A stretch of DNA of 64,000 nt, taken from the NCBI GenBank assembly GCA_900314495.1, contig OMVJ01000009.1, positions 1-64,000 on the forward strand, read 5' to 3'. Position 1 is the stretch's first letter. Every line of letters begins with the position of its first letter. Under the pieces are notes generated by a model. That model worked only from the letters and a program-made list of their open reading frames with translations, made no database searches and was not told the origin of the DNA. Positions 46,304 through 56,390 of this stretch are shown here, piece by piece. The translations under genes were made by a program, and so were the position numbers. This DNA comes from an uncultured Olsenella sp. (GTDB lineage Bacteria; Actinomycetota; Coriobacteriia; Coriobacteriales; Atopobiaceae).

Positions 46304-46894
46304 TTATCGACCCGCAACCTGTGTCTGGCCCACAACGTTGTCGGTCGCCGCGCAGTCCGCCGTACCACCGCGCAGCATTCGCAAGCCGTGGCCGATGGGG
46401 CCAATCACGGCCGAGACGTTCTCCACCGCCGCCTTGGGGCTGCCCGGCAGGTTGACGATGAGCGTGCCCGCAACGAGGCCAGCCACCTCGCGCGAAAGGC
46501 AACCGTGGGGAGTGATTGCCATGGAGGCCGCGCGCATTGCCTCCGGAATGCCCGGCGCAATGCGCTCGCACACGGCGATCGTGGCCTCTGGTGTGACGTC
46601 GCGCGGCGAGAAGCCCGTGCCGCCCGTGGTCAGCACCAGGGCAACGTCCGCGGCCACCTCCGCGCGCAAGGCGGCCTGAATCTGGTCCGACTCGTCGGGC
46701 ACGATGCGCGTGTCCACCACGTTATAGCCGTTATCCCGCAGGAGAGCCACCAGCGCGGGGCCGCTCGCGTCCTCGCGCTCGCCGCGGGCGCCGCGGTCGC
46801 TCACGGTTATGACGGCGGCGGTGTAGGTGACCTTCTGGTGGTCGGCGTGGTCGTGCGCCTCCGATGAGACGCGAGAACCGCCCCCCTGTCTCAT
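46304..46894 (-). CDS. MogA/MoaB-family molybdopterin adenylyltransferase
   Basis: This 196-residue protein has the MoCF fold: AAVITVSDRGARGEREDASG, then LTTGGTGFSPRDVTPEA and LPGSPKAAVENV. It likely adenylylates molybdopterin before molybdenum insertion. The ATG at 46894 comes one base after the upstream gene's stop, with GGGGAGG before it. Its first nine codons or so lie inside a palindromic repeat of the window's interspersed family, which gives an atypical N-terminus (MRQGGGSR). Confidence 0.88.
   Translation of the reverse strand: MRQGGGSRVSSEAHDHADHQKVTYTAAVITVSDRGARGEREDASGPALVALLRDNGYNVVDTRIVPDESDQIQAALRAEVAADVALVLTTGGTGFSPRDVTPEATIAVCERIAPGIPEAMRAASMAITPHGCLSREVAGLVAGTLIVNLPGSPKAAVENVSAVIGPIGHGLRMLRGGTADCAATDNVVGQTQVAGR
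46864..46894. repeat. Palindromic repeat inside the mog-like gene start
   Basis: ATGAGAC (46864-46870) and GTCTCAT (46888-46894) enclose a core with the run GGGGGG on the minus strand. The ATG of the mog-like gene is the end of one arm. Confidence 0.75.
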
Positions 46895-46895
46895 G

Positions 46896-47957
46896 CTATG
46901 CCTCCCCAGTGAAGGGGCAGCGAGGCATGAGGTCGAACTGGCCCTTGAGCGCAAGTCCGCCCTCGCCCAGCTCCACCACGTCGGCCTTGGTCAGCTCCAC
47001 GCCGGCAACAATGCGGGGAAGCAGCAGGTCAAACACCGTGGCCTTGCTGTACATGACGCAACCGGGCAGGCCGCAGACGGGCACGGTACGACCGTCGACG
47101 GCAAAGTACCCAAGCAGCATCATTGCACCGGGCAGGACGGGGGCGCCGTACGTGACGATGCGCGCGCCGGCCCGTTTGATGGCGCCGGGAGTGTTGTCAT
47201 CCGGGTCAACACTCATGCCGCCCGTGCAGCACACCAGGTCAACGCCCGCTGCCAGCGCCTCGCGAATGGAGGCAACGATGTCATCCACCACGTCGCCCGG
47301 CGTGGAGTGGTAGGTGGTCGTGATGCCGAAGGGGGCCAGCTTGGCCTCCACCATGGGGGTGAAACGGTCCTTGATGCGGCCCTTCTGCACCTCGGAGCCC
47401 GTGGTGATGATGGCGGCGGTCTTCAGCTTGAAGGGCTCCACGCGCATGAGCGGCCCGCACTCGACCACACGCGCCGCGGCCTCCGCCTCCGCCACGCGGG
47501 ACTCCTCAATCACCAGGGGAATGACGCGGGTACCCGCCAGGTCGTCCCCAGCCAGCACGGTCAGGTTGGCGCGGCGGGTGGCAACCATGACCTGGTCAAC
47601 GGAGTTGACGGCGCGCAGACGGGCGGAATCCACCAGGAAGACGCCGTCGCAGGTGGCCTTGATGCCAATCTTGCCTTCGCGCGGCTCGCCGGCAGCCTCC
47701 GTGTTGGCGCCGAGGCAGAGCGCGGCCATGCGGTGGGCCGCGTCGTCCTCGTGAAGCATCCCGGGCTCCAGCTCCCACACGTAGAGGTTCTCCTTGCCCA
47801 TGCTGAGCAAAACGGGGATGTCCTCAGCCTGTACAACGTGGCCCTTGCGGAAGCGCGGCCCCTTGTAGCGCTCGCCGTCCTCCCCGCCCACGATGATCTG
47901 CGTCATATCGTGGCAAAGCACGTGCCCAACCGCGTCCTCAGTCCTGACCAGCTTCAT
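46896..47957 (-). CDS. Molybdopterin-binding protein (MoeA-like C-terminal domain)
   Basis: This 353-residue protein has an N-terminal part of about 165 residues (MKLVRTEDAVGHVLCHDMTQ) and a C-terminal MoCF domain with ITTGSEVQKGRI, CCTGGMSVDPDDNTPGAI and VCGLPGCVMYSKATVFD. It resembles MoeA-related proteins of anaerobes rather than full MoeA, and may insert or hand over molybdenum cofactor. GGAGGGG precedes the ATG at 47957. It forms an operon with the mog-like gene. Confidence 0.85.
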   Translation of the reverse strand: MKLVRTEDAVGHVLCHDMTQIIVGGEDGERYKGPRFRKGHVVQAEDIPVLLSMGKENLYVWELEPGMLHEDDAAHRMAALCLGANTEAAGEPREGKIGIKATCDGVFLVDSARLRAVNSVDQVMVATRRANLTVLAGDDLAGTRVIPLVIEESRVAEAEAAARVVECGPLMRVEPFKLKTAAIITTGSEVQKGRIKDRFTPMVEAKLAPFGITTTYHSTPGDVVDDIVASIREALAAGVDLVCCTGGMSVDPDDNTPGAIKRAGARIVTYGAPVLPGAMMLLGYFAVDGRTVPVCGLPGCVMYSKATVFDLLLPRIVAGVELTKADVVELGEGGLALKGQFDLMPRCPFTGEA

Positions 47958-48479
47958 GAGAACCCCTCCCCCGGAGCCCAAGCGGCATCAAGCCACCCTC
48001 GTGCCGTCTTTTTGTGCATGGGTATGCACAGCATAGTACCATCCTGTTTGTCTTGTGCCCGCACAAATTGTACGCCTCTACGCGTCCGTCGCACGGTGTA
48101 CGGTGGTCGGCACGCACCTACTGGCAATGCCAAAAGCAACGAGCCCCTGAGAGCCGTTTTGCGGCCTCAGGTGCGCTTTCACGGGGTAACTTCGACCTTA
48201 CCGGCGGAACCGTCAGAAGTGCCTCTACTGCCCCGGGGCGGAAATGTACCCAAAAACACCCCAGTTGACCTGCGGGTTTTCTAGTGCCGATACTACACCT
48301 AGGGAGAAACCCCACCCGAGAACACCCGTTACGAACTGCGGTTTCTTGGAGCCGCGTTGAAAGCGCCCTCGCAAGAACCGTCGCACCTTTTGCCCTGCAA
48401 ATGAAGAAACTCCAGTTAGCATCATCAAATATGGTAGCAATTCAAACCAAGGTGCGACGGTTTTTGGAGTGCGACCCGC
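47958..48479. other. Gene-free region with repeats
   Basis: The 522 bases hold no supported gene. A hairpin (CCTGAG with CTCAGG, about 48147-48172) is followed by two imperfect direct repeats near 48241-48281 and 48316-48355 (sharing AACACCC and CTGCGG segments), then a 14-base inverted repeat: AACCGTCGCACCTT at 48376-48389 and its complement at 48449-48462. Confidence 0.6.
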
Positions 48480-49364
48480 TCACAGCGTCGCTTCGCGCTC
48501 ATAGAGCCGCGCCACGGGTTCGCCGGCCTCCTCCACGGAGATGCCGTACTGGCCAACGTGCGTGGGCACGCCAAAGCGGCCGTGGTAGTCACTGCCGCCG
48601 GTGACGAACAGGCCGTACTGGGCGGCAAGCTCGTGGGCCATGCGAATGTGGTCGGGCGTGTGGGCGTGGTGGTAGGCCTCGATGCCCATGAGGCCCGCGT
48701 CCACCATGTCTGGCACGGCAGACCAGGAGTCCATCTGGCCGGGGTGGGCAAGAACGGGCACACCGCCGGACTCGCGGATGGCACGGATGGCCTCCATGGT
48801 GTCCGGGTACTTTGGCGACCGGTGGTAGCGGCCATGCTTGGACGAGAGGAGCTCGCGGAATATGCGGTCGTAGTCCGGGTCGCGCTTGGAAAGGCCGGAC
48901 AGCGCCTCCATGATGTGCTGCTTGTAGATAGTGGCCGAGGGGCCGGCGGCGGCGATGACGTCATCCACCGTGATGGTGCGGCCTTTGTAGGAATAGCCGC
49001 TGACCATGACCTGCCAGGCAATCCACAGCGTGTTGGCCGCACGCTCGGTGCGAGTGTAGAGGCAGACCTTCTCCACGGGGGTGGACTCGTCCGGCGTGGA
49101 CACCAGGTTGTAGCCCAGCACGTGGACGTTGCGGCCAGTGGCGGGGTTGCGGGTGGAGACCTCCACGCCCGCCAGAATGGGAAAGCCCGTCTGGCGCGAG
49201 AGGGCGCGAATCTCCTGCGAGTGGGCAAGGGTATCGTGGTCTGTCACGGCAATGCCCGAGAGACCCTGCGCCTGTGCCTCCTTAACCAGCTGCTCCACCG
49301 AGAGTGAGCCGTCCGAGTATGTGGTATGGGTGTGCAGGTCTAGCCTGCCTGGTGCAAGTTGCAT
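48480..49364 (-). CDS. PHP-domain phosphoesterase
   Basis: This 294-residue protein has the PHP metal motifs LDLHTHTTYSDGSLS, VTDHDTLAH, GVEVST, VLAHPGQ and GGSDYHGRFG. Relatives include YciV/RNase AM, which remove 5' nucleotides or act on 3',5'-bisphosphonucleotides. The ATG at 49364 has GAGAGGGGAG before it. It stands alone. Confidence 0.88.
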   Translation of the reverse strand: MQLAPGRLDLHTHTTYSDGSLSVEQLVKEAQAQGLSGIAVTDHDTLAHSQEIRALSRQTGFPILAGVEVSTRNPATGRNVHVLGYNLVSTPDESTPVEKVCLYTRTERAANTLWIAWQVMVSGYSYKGRTITVDDVIAAAGPSATIYKQHIMEALSGLSKRDPDYDRIFRELLSSKHGRYHRSPKYPDTMEAIRAIRESGGVPVLAHPGQMDSWSAVPDMVDAGLMGIEAYHHAHTPDHIRMAHELAAQYGLFVTGGSDYHGRFGVPTHVGQYGISVEEAGEPVARLYEREATL

Positions 49365-49489
49365 GGGGGTCTCCCCTCTCAGCAGGTACCGATCGTTGTG
49401 TGGCACGCCCAAATGTTAGTACATCCGCGCTGGCGACTGACGACACGGTTCACTTGCCGTTCGGCTCATTCCGCCGAAATGCGAACTTC

Positions 49490-49594
49490 GTTACGTTCGT
49501 TCAGCAATTGATAACGTTGAAAAGCGCGCTGGGAGCGAGAAAACAAGGCTCCTAGCGCGCAAATCGACGATATCAATGTTTTGCCGAACGTAAC
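49490..49594 (-). terminator. trp operon terminator in a larger nested hairpin
   Basis: The core stem is GCGCGCTGGGAGC (49524-49536) with GCTCCTAGCGCGC (49548-49560), one G-U; on the minus strand TTTTCAACG follows. Outer arms extend it: ATTGATA/TATCAAT (49507-49513, 49571-49577) and GTTACGTTCG/CGAACGTAAC (49490-49499, 49585-49594). Confidence 0.8.
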
Positions 49595-49628
49595 CATCCG
49601 TGCCGCCTGCCGCCGCCGGCCGCGCCCC

Positions 49629-50444
49629 CTACGCCGCGTGGGTGGCGTCGGCCATGGCGCGCACGTAGTCCGCCACCAGCGGCACCGCGTCCGCGCCGTG
49701 CTCGGCCAGCATGCGCTCGATGGCGGAACCCACGATGGCGCCGTCGGACACGGCGGCCATGCGCGCGGCCTGCTCGGGCGTGGAGATGCCAAAGCCCACG
49801 GCAGCCGGCACGTTGGGGTTTGCCTCGCGCACCAGCCTGACCATGGCGCCCACGTCCGTGGTGATCTGCTTGCGCACGCCGGTGACGCCCAGCGAGCTGA
49901 CGCAGTACACGAAGCCCGTGGCCTCCCGCGCAATGGCGCGGATGCGCTCGTGCGAGGTCGGAGCTATCAGCGATACCACGTCCAGCCCCTCCGCCGCAAA
50001 GGGCACGGAGAACTCGGCCTTCTCCTCGAAGGGGACGTCGGGCAGGATGATGCCCTGCATGCCAACCTCGCGCTCGCGGGCGGCAAAGCGCTCGCAGCCG
50101 TAGCCGTACACAACGTTGGCGTAGGTCATGAACACCAGCGGGATCCTGACGCCGCGGGCGCGGGCGCGCTCCACCATGTTGAACACGTCGTCCGTGGTCA
50201 CGCCGGCGGAAAGCGCGCGCAGGTTGGCCTGCTGTATGACGGGGCCCTCGGCCGTGGGGTCCGAGAAGGGAATGCCCAGCTCAATGAGGTCGGCGCCGGC
50301 CTCCTGCATGGCCAGCAGCAGGTCCTCCGTAACGTCCAGGGAGGGGTCGCCGCAGGTGACGAAGGGGATGAAGGCCTTCTTTCGGCTGCCGTCCGGGGCG
50401 GTGAATGCGTCAATGATGCGCGGCGCGGCGCTTGCGTTAGTCAT
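49629..50444 (-). CDS. trpA: Tryptophan synthase alpha chain
   Basis: TrpA (271 residues) cleaves indole-3-glycerol phosphate to indole. The catalytic Glu is in [19 protein letters not shown] and the catalytic Asp in [11 protein letters not shown]. The ATG at 50444 overlaps the trpB stop (ATGACTAA), so the two subunits are coupled. It is the last trp gene. Confidence 0.96.
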   Translation of the reverse strand: MTNASAAPRIIDAFTAPDGSRKKAFIPFVTCGDPSLDVTEDLLLAMQEAGADLIELGIPFSDPTAEGPVIQQANLRALSAGVTTDDVFNMVERARARGVRIPLVFMTYANVVYGYGCERFAAREREVGMQGIILPDVPFEEKAEFSVPFAAEGLDVVSLIAPTSHERIRAIAREATGFVYCVSSLGVTGVRKQITTDVGAMVRLVREANPNVPAAVGFGISTPEQAARMAAVSDGAIVGSAIERMLAEHGADAVPLVADYVRAMADATHAA

Positions 50445-51666
50445 GGAGGTCCTCCCCACGGTAGCGGGCGATGGCGGCAACGTCCTTGTCGCCACGGCCG
50501 GAGAGCGTAACGATGATGGTCTGGTCGGGCCGCATGGTGGGCGCCAGCTGCATGGCGTAGGCCACCGCGTGCGCGCTCTCGATGGCGGGAATGATGCCCT
50601 CCATGCGCGAGAGGTACTCGAAGGCGTTCACGGCCTCGTCGTCGGTGATGGGCACATACTCCGCGCGGCCGGAGTCGTGCAGGGCCGCGTGCTCCGGGCC
50701 AACGCCCGGGTAGTCCAGGCCGGCAGAGATGGAGTACACTGGCGCGATCTGGCCGTACTGGTCCTGGCAGAAGTAGGACTTCATGCCGTGGAAGATGCCC
50801 ACGCGGCCGGTGTTGATGGTGGCAGCCGTCTCGAAGGTACCGATGCCGCGGCCGGCCGCCTCGCAGCCAATGAGGCGCACGCCCTCGTCCGGGATGAAGT
50901 GGTAGAAGGAGCCCATGGCGTTGGAGCCGCCGCCCACGCAGGCGATGACGGCGTCGGGCAGCTTGCCCTCGGCAGCCAGGATCTGCGCGCGGGCCTCGCG
51001 CGAGATGACGGCCTGGAAGTCTCGCACGATGGTCGGGAAGGGGTGCGGGCCCATGGTGGAGCCAATGAGGTAGTGCGTGTCGTCGATGCGACTGGTCCAC
51101 TCGCGGAAGGCCTCGGAGACGGCGTCCTTGAGGGTGCCCGTGCCAGCGTCCACGCCACGCACCTCCGTACCCATGAGCCGCATGCGGTACACGTTCAGGG
51201 CCTGGCGCTCCATGTCCTTCACGCCCATGTAGACCACGCACTCCATGCCCATGAGGGCGGCGACGGTGGCCGTTGCCACGCCGTGCTGGCCGGCGCCAGT
51301 CTCCGCAATCAGGCGGGTCTTGCCCATGTGCTTGGCAAGGAGGGCCTGGCCAAGGGCGTTGTTGATCTTGTGAGCTCCGGTGTGGTTGAGGTCCTCCCGC
51401 TTGAGGTATACCTTGGCGCCGCCCAGGTCGCGCGTCATGTTGGCAGCGTAGTACAGGTTGGACGGCCGGTTGGCGTAGTTGTTGTACAGGTCCGTCAGCT
51501 CCGCGTTGAACTGCGGGTCGTCCTTCAGGCGCTGGTAGGCCTCGTCCAGCTCTATCACGGCGTTCATCAGCGTCTCCGGGATGTACTGGCCCCCGTGAAT
51601 GCCGAACCGCCCCTTTGAGCTGGGAGAGTTCTCAACAGGAGAATTCCCGGTGGGAGAATCGCTCAT
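50437..51666 (-). CDS. trpB: Tryptophan synthase beta chain
   Basis: TrpB (409 residues) joins indole to serine using PLP; the PLP lysine is in [13 protein letters not shown] and the phosphate-binding loop is GGGSNAMG. The start has AGGAGTGCAAG upstream and overlaps the trpF stop as ATGA. The first 18 residues are a Ser/Pro-rich extension before the usual core. Confidence 0.97.
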   Translation of the reverse strand: MSDSPTGNSPVENSPSSKGRFGIHGGQYIPETLMNAVIELDEAYQRLKDDPQFNAELTDLYNNYANRPSNLYYAANMTRDLGGAKVYLKREDLNHTGAHKINNALGQALLAKHMGKTRLIAETGAGQHGVATATVAALMGMECVVYMGVKDMERQALNVYRMRLMGTEVRGVDAGTGTLKDAVSEAFREWTSRIDDTHYLIGSTMGPHPFPTIVRDFQAVISREARAQILAAEGKLPDAVIACVGGGSNAMGSFYHFIPDEGVRLIGCEAAGRGIGTFETAATINTGRVGIFHGMKSYFCQDQYGQIAPVYSISAGLDYPGVGPEHAALHDSGRAEYVPITDDEAVNAFEYLSRMEGIIPAIESAHAVAYAMQLAPTMRPDQTIIVTLSGRGDKDVAAIARYRGEDLHD

Positions 51667-52340
51667 CTTGCACTCCTCACGGCGGCGACGGCCGCCCTCA
51701 TCTTTGCCTGGTCCTTGGTGCCATCCGTCTCCACTCCCGAGCTCATGTCCACGGCCAGGGGGTGGGTGGCGGCGATGGCCTCCGCCACGTTGTTGGGGTC
51801 GAGGCCGCCCGCCAGGACGAAGGGCCGCCCCACGCCCGAGACCAGCGACCAGTCGAAGCGCTGGCCCGTGCCCTGCCCGTTGTCCAGCAGGATGACGTCC
51901 GCGCCCGAGGCCTGGGCCCGCGAAACGTCCTCCGCGCTGCGCACGCGGAAGGCCTGGATAACGGGGGCGTCCGGCACGCCGGCCGCCGCCAGCTCTGCAC
52001 GCAGCCGCGCGAGATACGCCTCGTCCTCATGGCCGTGCAGCTGGCAGGCGTCTATGGCACCTGCGGCAACGAGCGCCGCCACGGAGGCGGGGTCCTCGTC
52101 CACGAAGACGCCCACACGCACGATGGCGGGGTCCACGCCCGCAGACAGCACCGGCAGGTCCGCCGCCGGCACGTTGCGGTGGGACCTCGGGAAGTCCACC
52201 ACGAAGCCCACCAAGTCGGGCGCGGCCGCGTTGGCCGCGGCCACGTCCTCCGGCCGGTGCAGCCCGCACAGCTTGACCAGCGTTCCCTGGTGCTGCCGCG
52301 TCAGCAGGTCCCGAGCAGCGGCGATACTTGCCGCGCTCAT
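51663..52340 (-). CDS. trpF: Phosphoribosylanthranilate isomerase
   Basis: TrpF (225 residues) isomerises phosphoribosylanthranilate. The catalytic Cys is in [13 protein letters not shown] and the catalytic Asp in [15 protein letters not shown]. It overlaps trpC and trpB by ATGA. An N-terminal extension of about 20 residues precedes the family start. Confidence 0.93.
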   Translation of the reverse strand: MSAASIAAARDLLTRQHQGTLVKLCGLHRPEDVAAANAAAPDLVGFVVDFPRSHRNVPAADLPVLSAGVDPAIVRVGVFVDEDPASVAALVAAGAIDACQLHGHEDEAYLARLRAELAAAGVPDAPVIQAFRVRSAEDVSRAQASGADVILLDNGQGTGQRFDWSLVSGVGRPFVLAGGLDPNNVAEAIAATHPLAVDMSSGVETDGTKDQAKMRAAVAAVRSAR

Positions 52341-53143
52341 CGCAGGCCCCGCAGGTCGTCCAGCATGGCCCGCTTGTCGTCCGCCCGCATGAGGGTCTCT
52401 CCTATGAGCACCGCGTCCACGCCGGCCTCCTCCAGCCGCGCCACGTCCTCCCGCGTGCGCACGCCAGATTCGGACACGAACACGCGGTCTGGCCCCACCA
52501 GCGGCCGCAGGTCAATGGAGCGGCCGAAGTCCACCTGGAAGGTGCGCAGGTCACGGTTGTTGACGCCGATGACGCGGGCGCCGGCGGCGATGGCACGCGG
52601 CACCTCCTCCGGCTGATAGGCCTCCACCAGGGCGGAGAGGCCCACGGAATGCGCCACGGCAACAAGGTGCGCAAGCTCCTCGTCATTCAAAATGGAGCAT
52701 ATGAGCAGGACGGCCTCCGCCCCCGTGACCTTGGCCTGGTACACCATGTACTCGTCCACCACGAAGTCCTTGCGCAGCACGGGAATGTCCACGCTGGCGG
52801 CTACGGCTGCAAGGTGGTCGTCCGAGCCCTGGAACCAGTGGGGCTCCGTAAGGCAGCTGATGGCTGCGGCGCCCGCCGCCTGGTAGTCCCGCGCGATGTC
52901 CGCCGGGCTGTACGTGGGCGAGATGAGCCCCTTGGAGGGCGAGGCCTTCTTGCACTCGCAGATGAAGGACATGCCGGGGGTGGCCAGGGCGCGCTCGAAG
53001 GGGAAGGTTGGCTCCCCCTCCCGCGCCGCCTTGGCCTGAGCGCGGCCGCGCATCTCGTCCGCGGGCATGATGTCCTGTTCCCAGGCCACGCGGGCGCGGG
53101 TGCGGTCCGCAATCTGCTGCAAAATGTTGCGCTGGTCTGACAT
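52337..53143 (-). CDS. trpC: Indole-3-glycerol phosphate synthase
   Basis: TrpC (268 residues) closes the indole ring. Motifs: ECKKASPSKGLI, VLRKDFVVDEYMVYQA, GVNNRDLRTF and SESGVRTREDV. It overlaps trpD as TAATG and trpF as ATGA. Confidence 0.96.
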   Translation of the reverse strand: MSDQRNILQQIADRTRARVAWEQDIMPADEMRGRAQAKAAREGEPTFPFERALATPGMSFICECKKASPSKGLISPTYSPADIARDYQAAGAAAISCLTEPHWFQGSDDHLAAVAASVDIPVLRKDFVVDEYMVYQAKVTGAEAVLLICSILNDEELAHLVAVAHSVGLSALVEAYQPEEVPRAIAAGARVIGVNNRDLRTFQVDFGRSIDLRPLVGPDRVFVSESGVRTREDVARLEEAGVDAVLIGETLMRADDKRAMLDDLRGLR

Positions 53144-54165
53144 TACGCGTTCGACTCCTTGATGAAGGCCTCCAGCGTGGCGGTGGCGGCGCCAGAGTCA
53201 ATCTGCTGCTGCGCGAGGGCGATGCCATCCTTGATGCTCTCCGCCTTCTGCGCGGCGTAAAGGCCGGCCGCGGCGTTGAGAACGGCAATGTCGTGCTTGG
53301 GGCCGGTCTCCTTGCCCGCCAGGATGTCGCGCGTGGTCTGCGCGTTCTCCTCCGGCGTGCCGCCCACCACGTCGGACTTGGCGCAGCGAGTGAAGCCGAA
53401 CTGTTCCGGCGTGATCCGCGTGGTGCGGTAGAAGCCGTCGCGCAGCTCGGTCACCTTGGTTGGGGCGGAGAGGGAAATCTCGTCCATCTTGTCCTCACCG
53501 TACACCACCAGGCCGCGCTTGACGCCCAGGCTGCAGAGGACGTTGGCAAGCGGCTCGCACAGGTAGCCGTCGTAGACGCCCAGCACGAAGTAGGTGGGCT
53601 TGGCGGGGTTGGTGAGCGGGCCCAGGATGTTGAAGACGGTGCGAAAGCCCAGCTCCTTGCGGATGGGGCCCACGTACTTCATGGCGGAGTGGTACTTCTG
53701 GGCGAAGAGGAAGCTCATGCCGCAGCCCGCCAGCTCCGCGCGCACCTTCTCGGGGTCCTGCTGCAGGTTTACGCCCAGGGCCTCCAGGCAGTCCGCGGTG
53801 CCGGACTTGGAGCTGGCGGCGCGGTTGCCGTGCTTGGTCACCTTGGCACCGGCCGCGGCGCAGATGAGGGCGGCCGTGGTGGAGATGTTGAAGGTGTTGG
53901 AGCGGTCGCCGCCGGTACCCACGATCTCCAGCGTGTCGATGCCGGGGTGCTCCACGGGGGTGGCCAGCTCGCGCATGGCCGTAGCGCAGCCGGAGATCTC
54001 CTCGATGGTCTCCGCGCGGGTGTTCTTGGTGGAGAGGGCCGCCAGGAAGGCCGCGTTCTGGGTGGGCGTGGTCTGGCCGCTCATGATCTCCCTCATGGTG
54101 GTGTAGGCCTCGTCGTAGGTGAGGTCCCCGTGCTGGACGATCTTGTCGATTGCTTCCTTGATCAT
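53143..54165 (-). CDS. trpD: Anthranilate phosphoribosyltransferase
   Basis: TrpD (340 residues) attaches the phosphoribosyl group to anthranilate. Motifs: [29 protein letters not shown] and [10 protein letters not shown] 92-base gap separates it from trpG, the only real gap in the operon. Confidence 0.96.
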   Translation of the reverse strand: MIKEAIDKIVQHGDLTYDEAYTTMREIMSGQTTPTQNAAFLAALSTKNTRAETIEEISGCATAMRELATPVEHPGIDTLEIVGTGGDRSNTFNISTTAALICAAAGAKVTKHGNRAASSKSGTADCLEALGVNLQQDPEKVRAELAGCGMSFLFAQKYHSAMKYVGPIRKELGFRTVFNILGPLTNPAKPTYFVLGVYDGYLCEPLANVLCSLGVKRGLVVYGEDKMDEISLSAPTKVTELRDGFYRTTRITPEQFGFTRCAKSDVVGGTPEENAQTTRDILAGKETGPKHDIAVLNAAAGLYAAQKAESIKDGIALAQQQIDSGAATATLEAFIKESNA

Positions 54166-54257
54166 TGTGGCTTCCCTTCTTGTTGGGTTGCGCAGGCGTC
54201 TGCCTGCGGTTTGTTGGCTGTTCGTTGCCGTTCTGCGCCGCTTGAGGGCGGCGAGGG

Positions 54258-54842
54258 TTAGCTCTTTGCCTCCCGCACCAGCGCCATGAAGTTGCGGGCC
54301 ATCTGCGGCCCCTCCGGCGTGAGGATGGACTCCGGATGGAACTGCATGCCAAAGGTGGGCTGATCCACATGCTGCACGGCCATGACTTCACCGTCCGCCG
54401 TGGTGGCCACCGCCTTGAGGCAGGCCGGCAGGGTGCTGGCATCCGCCGCCAGCGAGTGGTAGCGGCCCACGCGTATGGGCATCCGCATGCCATGGAAGAG
54501 CGGGCAGTCCGCGTCCGCCATGGCCAGTGAGGACTTGCCGTGCATAACTTCTGCGGCATAGGTAACCGTGCCGCCAAAGGCCTCGCATATGGCCTGGTGG
54601 CCCAGGCACACGCCCAGGATGGGCACCTTGCCGCTGAGGGCGCGCACCGCATCCTCGGAGATTCCGGCGTCGGCCGGGCGGCCCGGCCCCGGTGAGATCA
54701 CCAGCGCGTCCGGCGCCATGGCCGCAAGCTCCCCCACCGTCAGGGCGTCGTTGCGCACAACCCGCACGTCCGGGTCCACCGACGCCAGCAGCTGGTACAG
54801 GTTGTAGGTGAAGCTGTCGTAGTTGTCCAGCAGAACGATCAT
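54258..54842 (-). CDS. trpG: Anthranilate synthase glutamine amidotransferase
   Basis: TrpG (194 residues) supplies ammonia from glutamine. The triad Cys is in [15 protein letters not shown] and His-Glu in QFHPESILT; the start is [15 protein letters not shown]. Its ATG overlaps the trpE stop (ATGA). Confidence 0.96.
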   Translation of the reverse strand: MIVLLDNYDSFTYNLYQLLASVDPDVRVVRNDALTVGELAAMAPDALVISPGPGRPADAGISEDAVRALSGKVPILGVCLGHQAICEAFGGTVTYAAEVMHGKSSLAMADADCPLFHGMRMPIRVGRYHSLAADASTLPACLKAVATTADGEVMAVQHVDQPTFGMQFHPESILTPEGPQMARNFMALVREAKS

Positions 54843-56365
54843 CGGTCTATGCCTCCCTCGGACTCCTGGAGCGCGGCCACCACGGCGCGCGCCTTGTTCT
54901 GGCACTCCTGGAACTCGCGCTCCGGAACGGAGTCAATCACTATGCCGGCACCGGACTGCACGCAGACCACGCCGTCCTTCTTGTAGGCCAGGCGAATGCC
55001 GATGCAGGTGTCCAGGTTGCCGGAGAAGTCCAGGTAGCCGATGGCGCCGCCGTAGATGCCGCGCTTGGCGCCCTCCAGGTCCTGGATGATCTGACAGGCG
55101 CGCAGCTTGGGCGCGCCGGAGAGCGTGCCCGCGGGCAGGATGGCGTCCACGGCGTCCACGGCGTCCTTGCCGGGTGCGATGGTGGCGCTCACCGTGGAGC
55201 CAATGTGCATGACGTGCGAGAAGCGCAGGATCTTCAGGTACTCCTCCACCTTCACGGTGCCCACCTGAGCAACGCGGCCCAGGTCGTTGCGGCCAAGGTC
55301 CACCAGCATGTTGTGCTCCGCAAGCTCCTTCTGGTCCGCCAGGAGGCCGCGCTCCAACTCCTCGTCCTCCTCGGGCGTCTTGCCGCGCGGGCGCGTGCCG
55401 GCCAGGGGGTAGGTGAGCAGGGTGCCGTCCGTCAGCTTGGCCAGGGTCTCCGGCGAGGCGCCTGCAAGCTCCACGTCCTCGCTGGTGAAGTAGAACATGT
55501 AGGGAGAGGGGTTCTCCGCCCGCAGCAGGCGGTAGGCGTCGAAGAGGCTGCCCTGCGCCGGCGCGGTTATGGGGTCGGACAGGACCACCTGGAAGATGTC
55601 TCCCTCGCGGATGTGGTCCTTGGCCACCTCCACCATGCGGCAGTACTCCTCGCACGAGAACTGCGGGGTCAGCGGCTGCTCCAGCCGCAGCGGCCTGAAG
55701 ACCTTGCGCTCGCCCTCGCGCAGGATGCGCTCGATGGCGTCCAGGCGCCGTCCCGCCTGCGCGTAGGCGGTAGCGACGTCGCCCGTCACGTCCACGCCGG
55801 CAACCAGCACTAGCCGCTGGCGGTAGGTGTCGAAGGCGATGACGTCGTTGAAGAGCATGAGGTCCATGTCCAGGAAGTCCGCGTGGCCCAGGCCGTCGCG
55901 CCGCAGGGTGGGCTCGGCATACTTGAGGTAGTCGTACGAGAAGTAGCCCACCAGGCCGCCCACGAAGGGCGGGAAGCCCTCCAGCTGGGGCGTGCGGTTG
56001 GCCGCGATTAGTTCGCGCAGGTAGGGGCCGGGGTGGTCCACCTGGCGCTCCTCCACCGTGGGCGCGGGCGCCTGATCAGGCAGGACGGACTCCACGCCGG
56101 TGCGCACGCGTAGGGTGCCGTCCAGGCAGGTGATCTCCATGCTGGGGTCGAAGCCCAGGAAGGACCAGCGGCCGGAGCGCTGGTCCGCCTCCGCGCTCTC
56201 CAGCAGGAAGACGTGGTGGCTGGCCGCGCGCAGGCGACGCATCACCTCTATGGTCGTGAACTGGTCTGCCAGGAGCTCGCGCCGCACCGGCACGCGACGA
56301 TACTCCCCACCTGCGGCGATGCGCTGCACCTCCGCCAGCGTGGGTGTCAGCCTGGTCTCCTCCAT
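54839..56365 (-). CDS. trpE: Anthranilate synthase component I
   Basis: TrpE (508 residues) converts chorismate to anthranilate. Motifs: LAGTRPRGKTPEEDEELE, NDLGRVAQVGTVKVEEY and LSGAPKLRACQIIQ. The ATG at 56365 follows GGAGAGGAGGGG. It heads trpEGDCFBA and is preceded by a T-box leader, so expression should rise when tRNA-Trp is uncharged. Confidence 0.97.
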   Translation of the reverse strand: MEETRLTPTLAEVQRIAAGGEYRRVPVRRELLADQFTTIEVMRRLRAASHHVFLLESAEADQRSGRWSFLGFDPSMEITCLDGTLRVRTGVESVLPDQAPAPTVEERQVDHPGPYLRELIAANRTPQLEGFPPFVGGLVGYFSYDYLKYAEPTLRRDGLGHADFLDMDLMLFNDVIAFDTYRQRLVLVAGVDVTGDVATAYAQAGRRLDAIERILREGERKVFRPLRLEQPLTPQFSCEEYCRMVEVAKDHIREGDIFQVVLSDPITAPAQGSLFDAYRLLRAENPSPYMFYFTSEDVELAGASPETLAKLTDGTLLTYPLAGTRPRGKTPEEDEELERGLLADQKELAEHNMLVDLGRNDLGRVAQVGTVKVEEYLKILRFSHVMHIGSTVSATIAPGKDAVDAVDAILPAGTLSGAPKLRACQIIQDLEGAKRGIYGGAIGYLDFSGNLDTCIGIRLAYKKDGVVCVQSGAGIVIDSVPEREFQECQNKARAVVAALQESEGGIDR

Positions 56366-56390
56366 GTCCCCTCCTCTCCGGGACGGGCAT

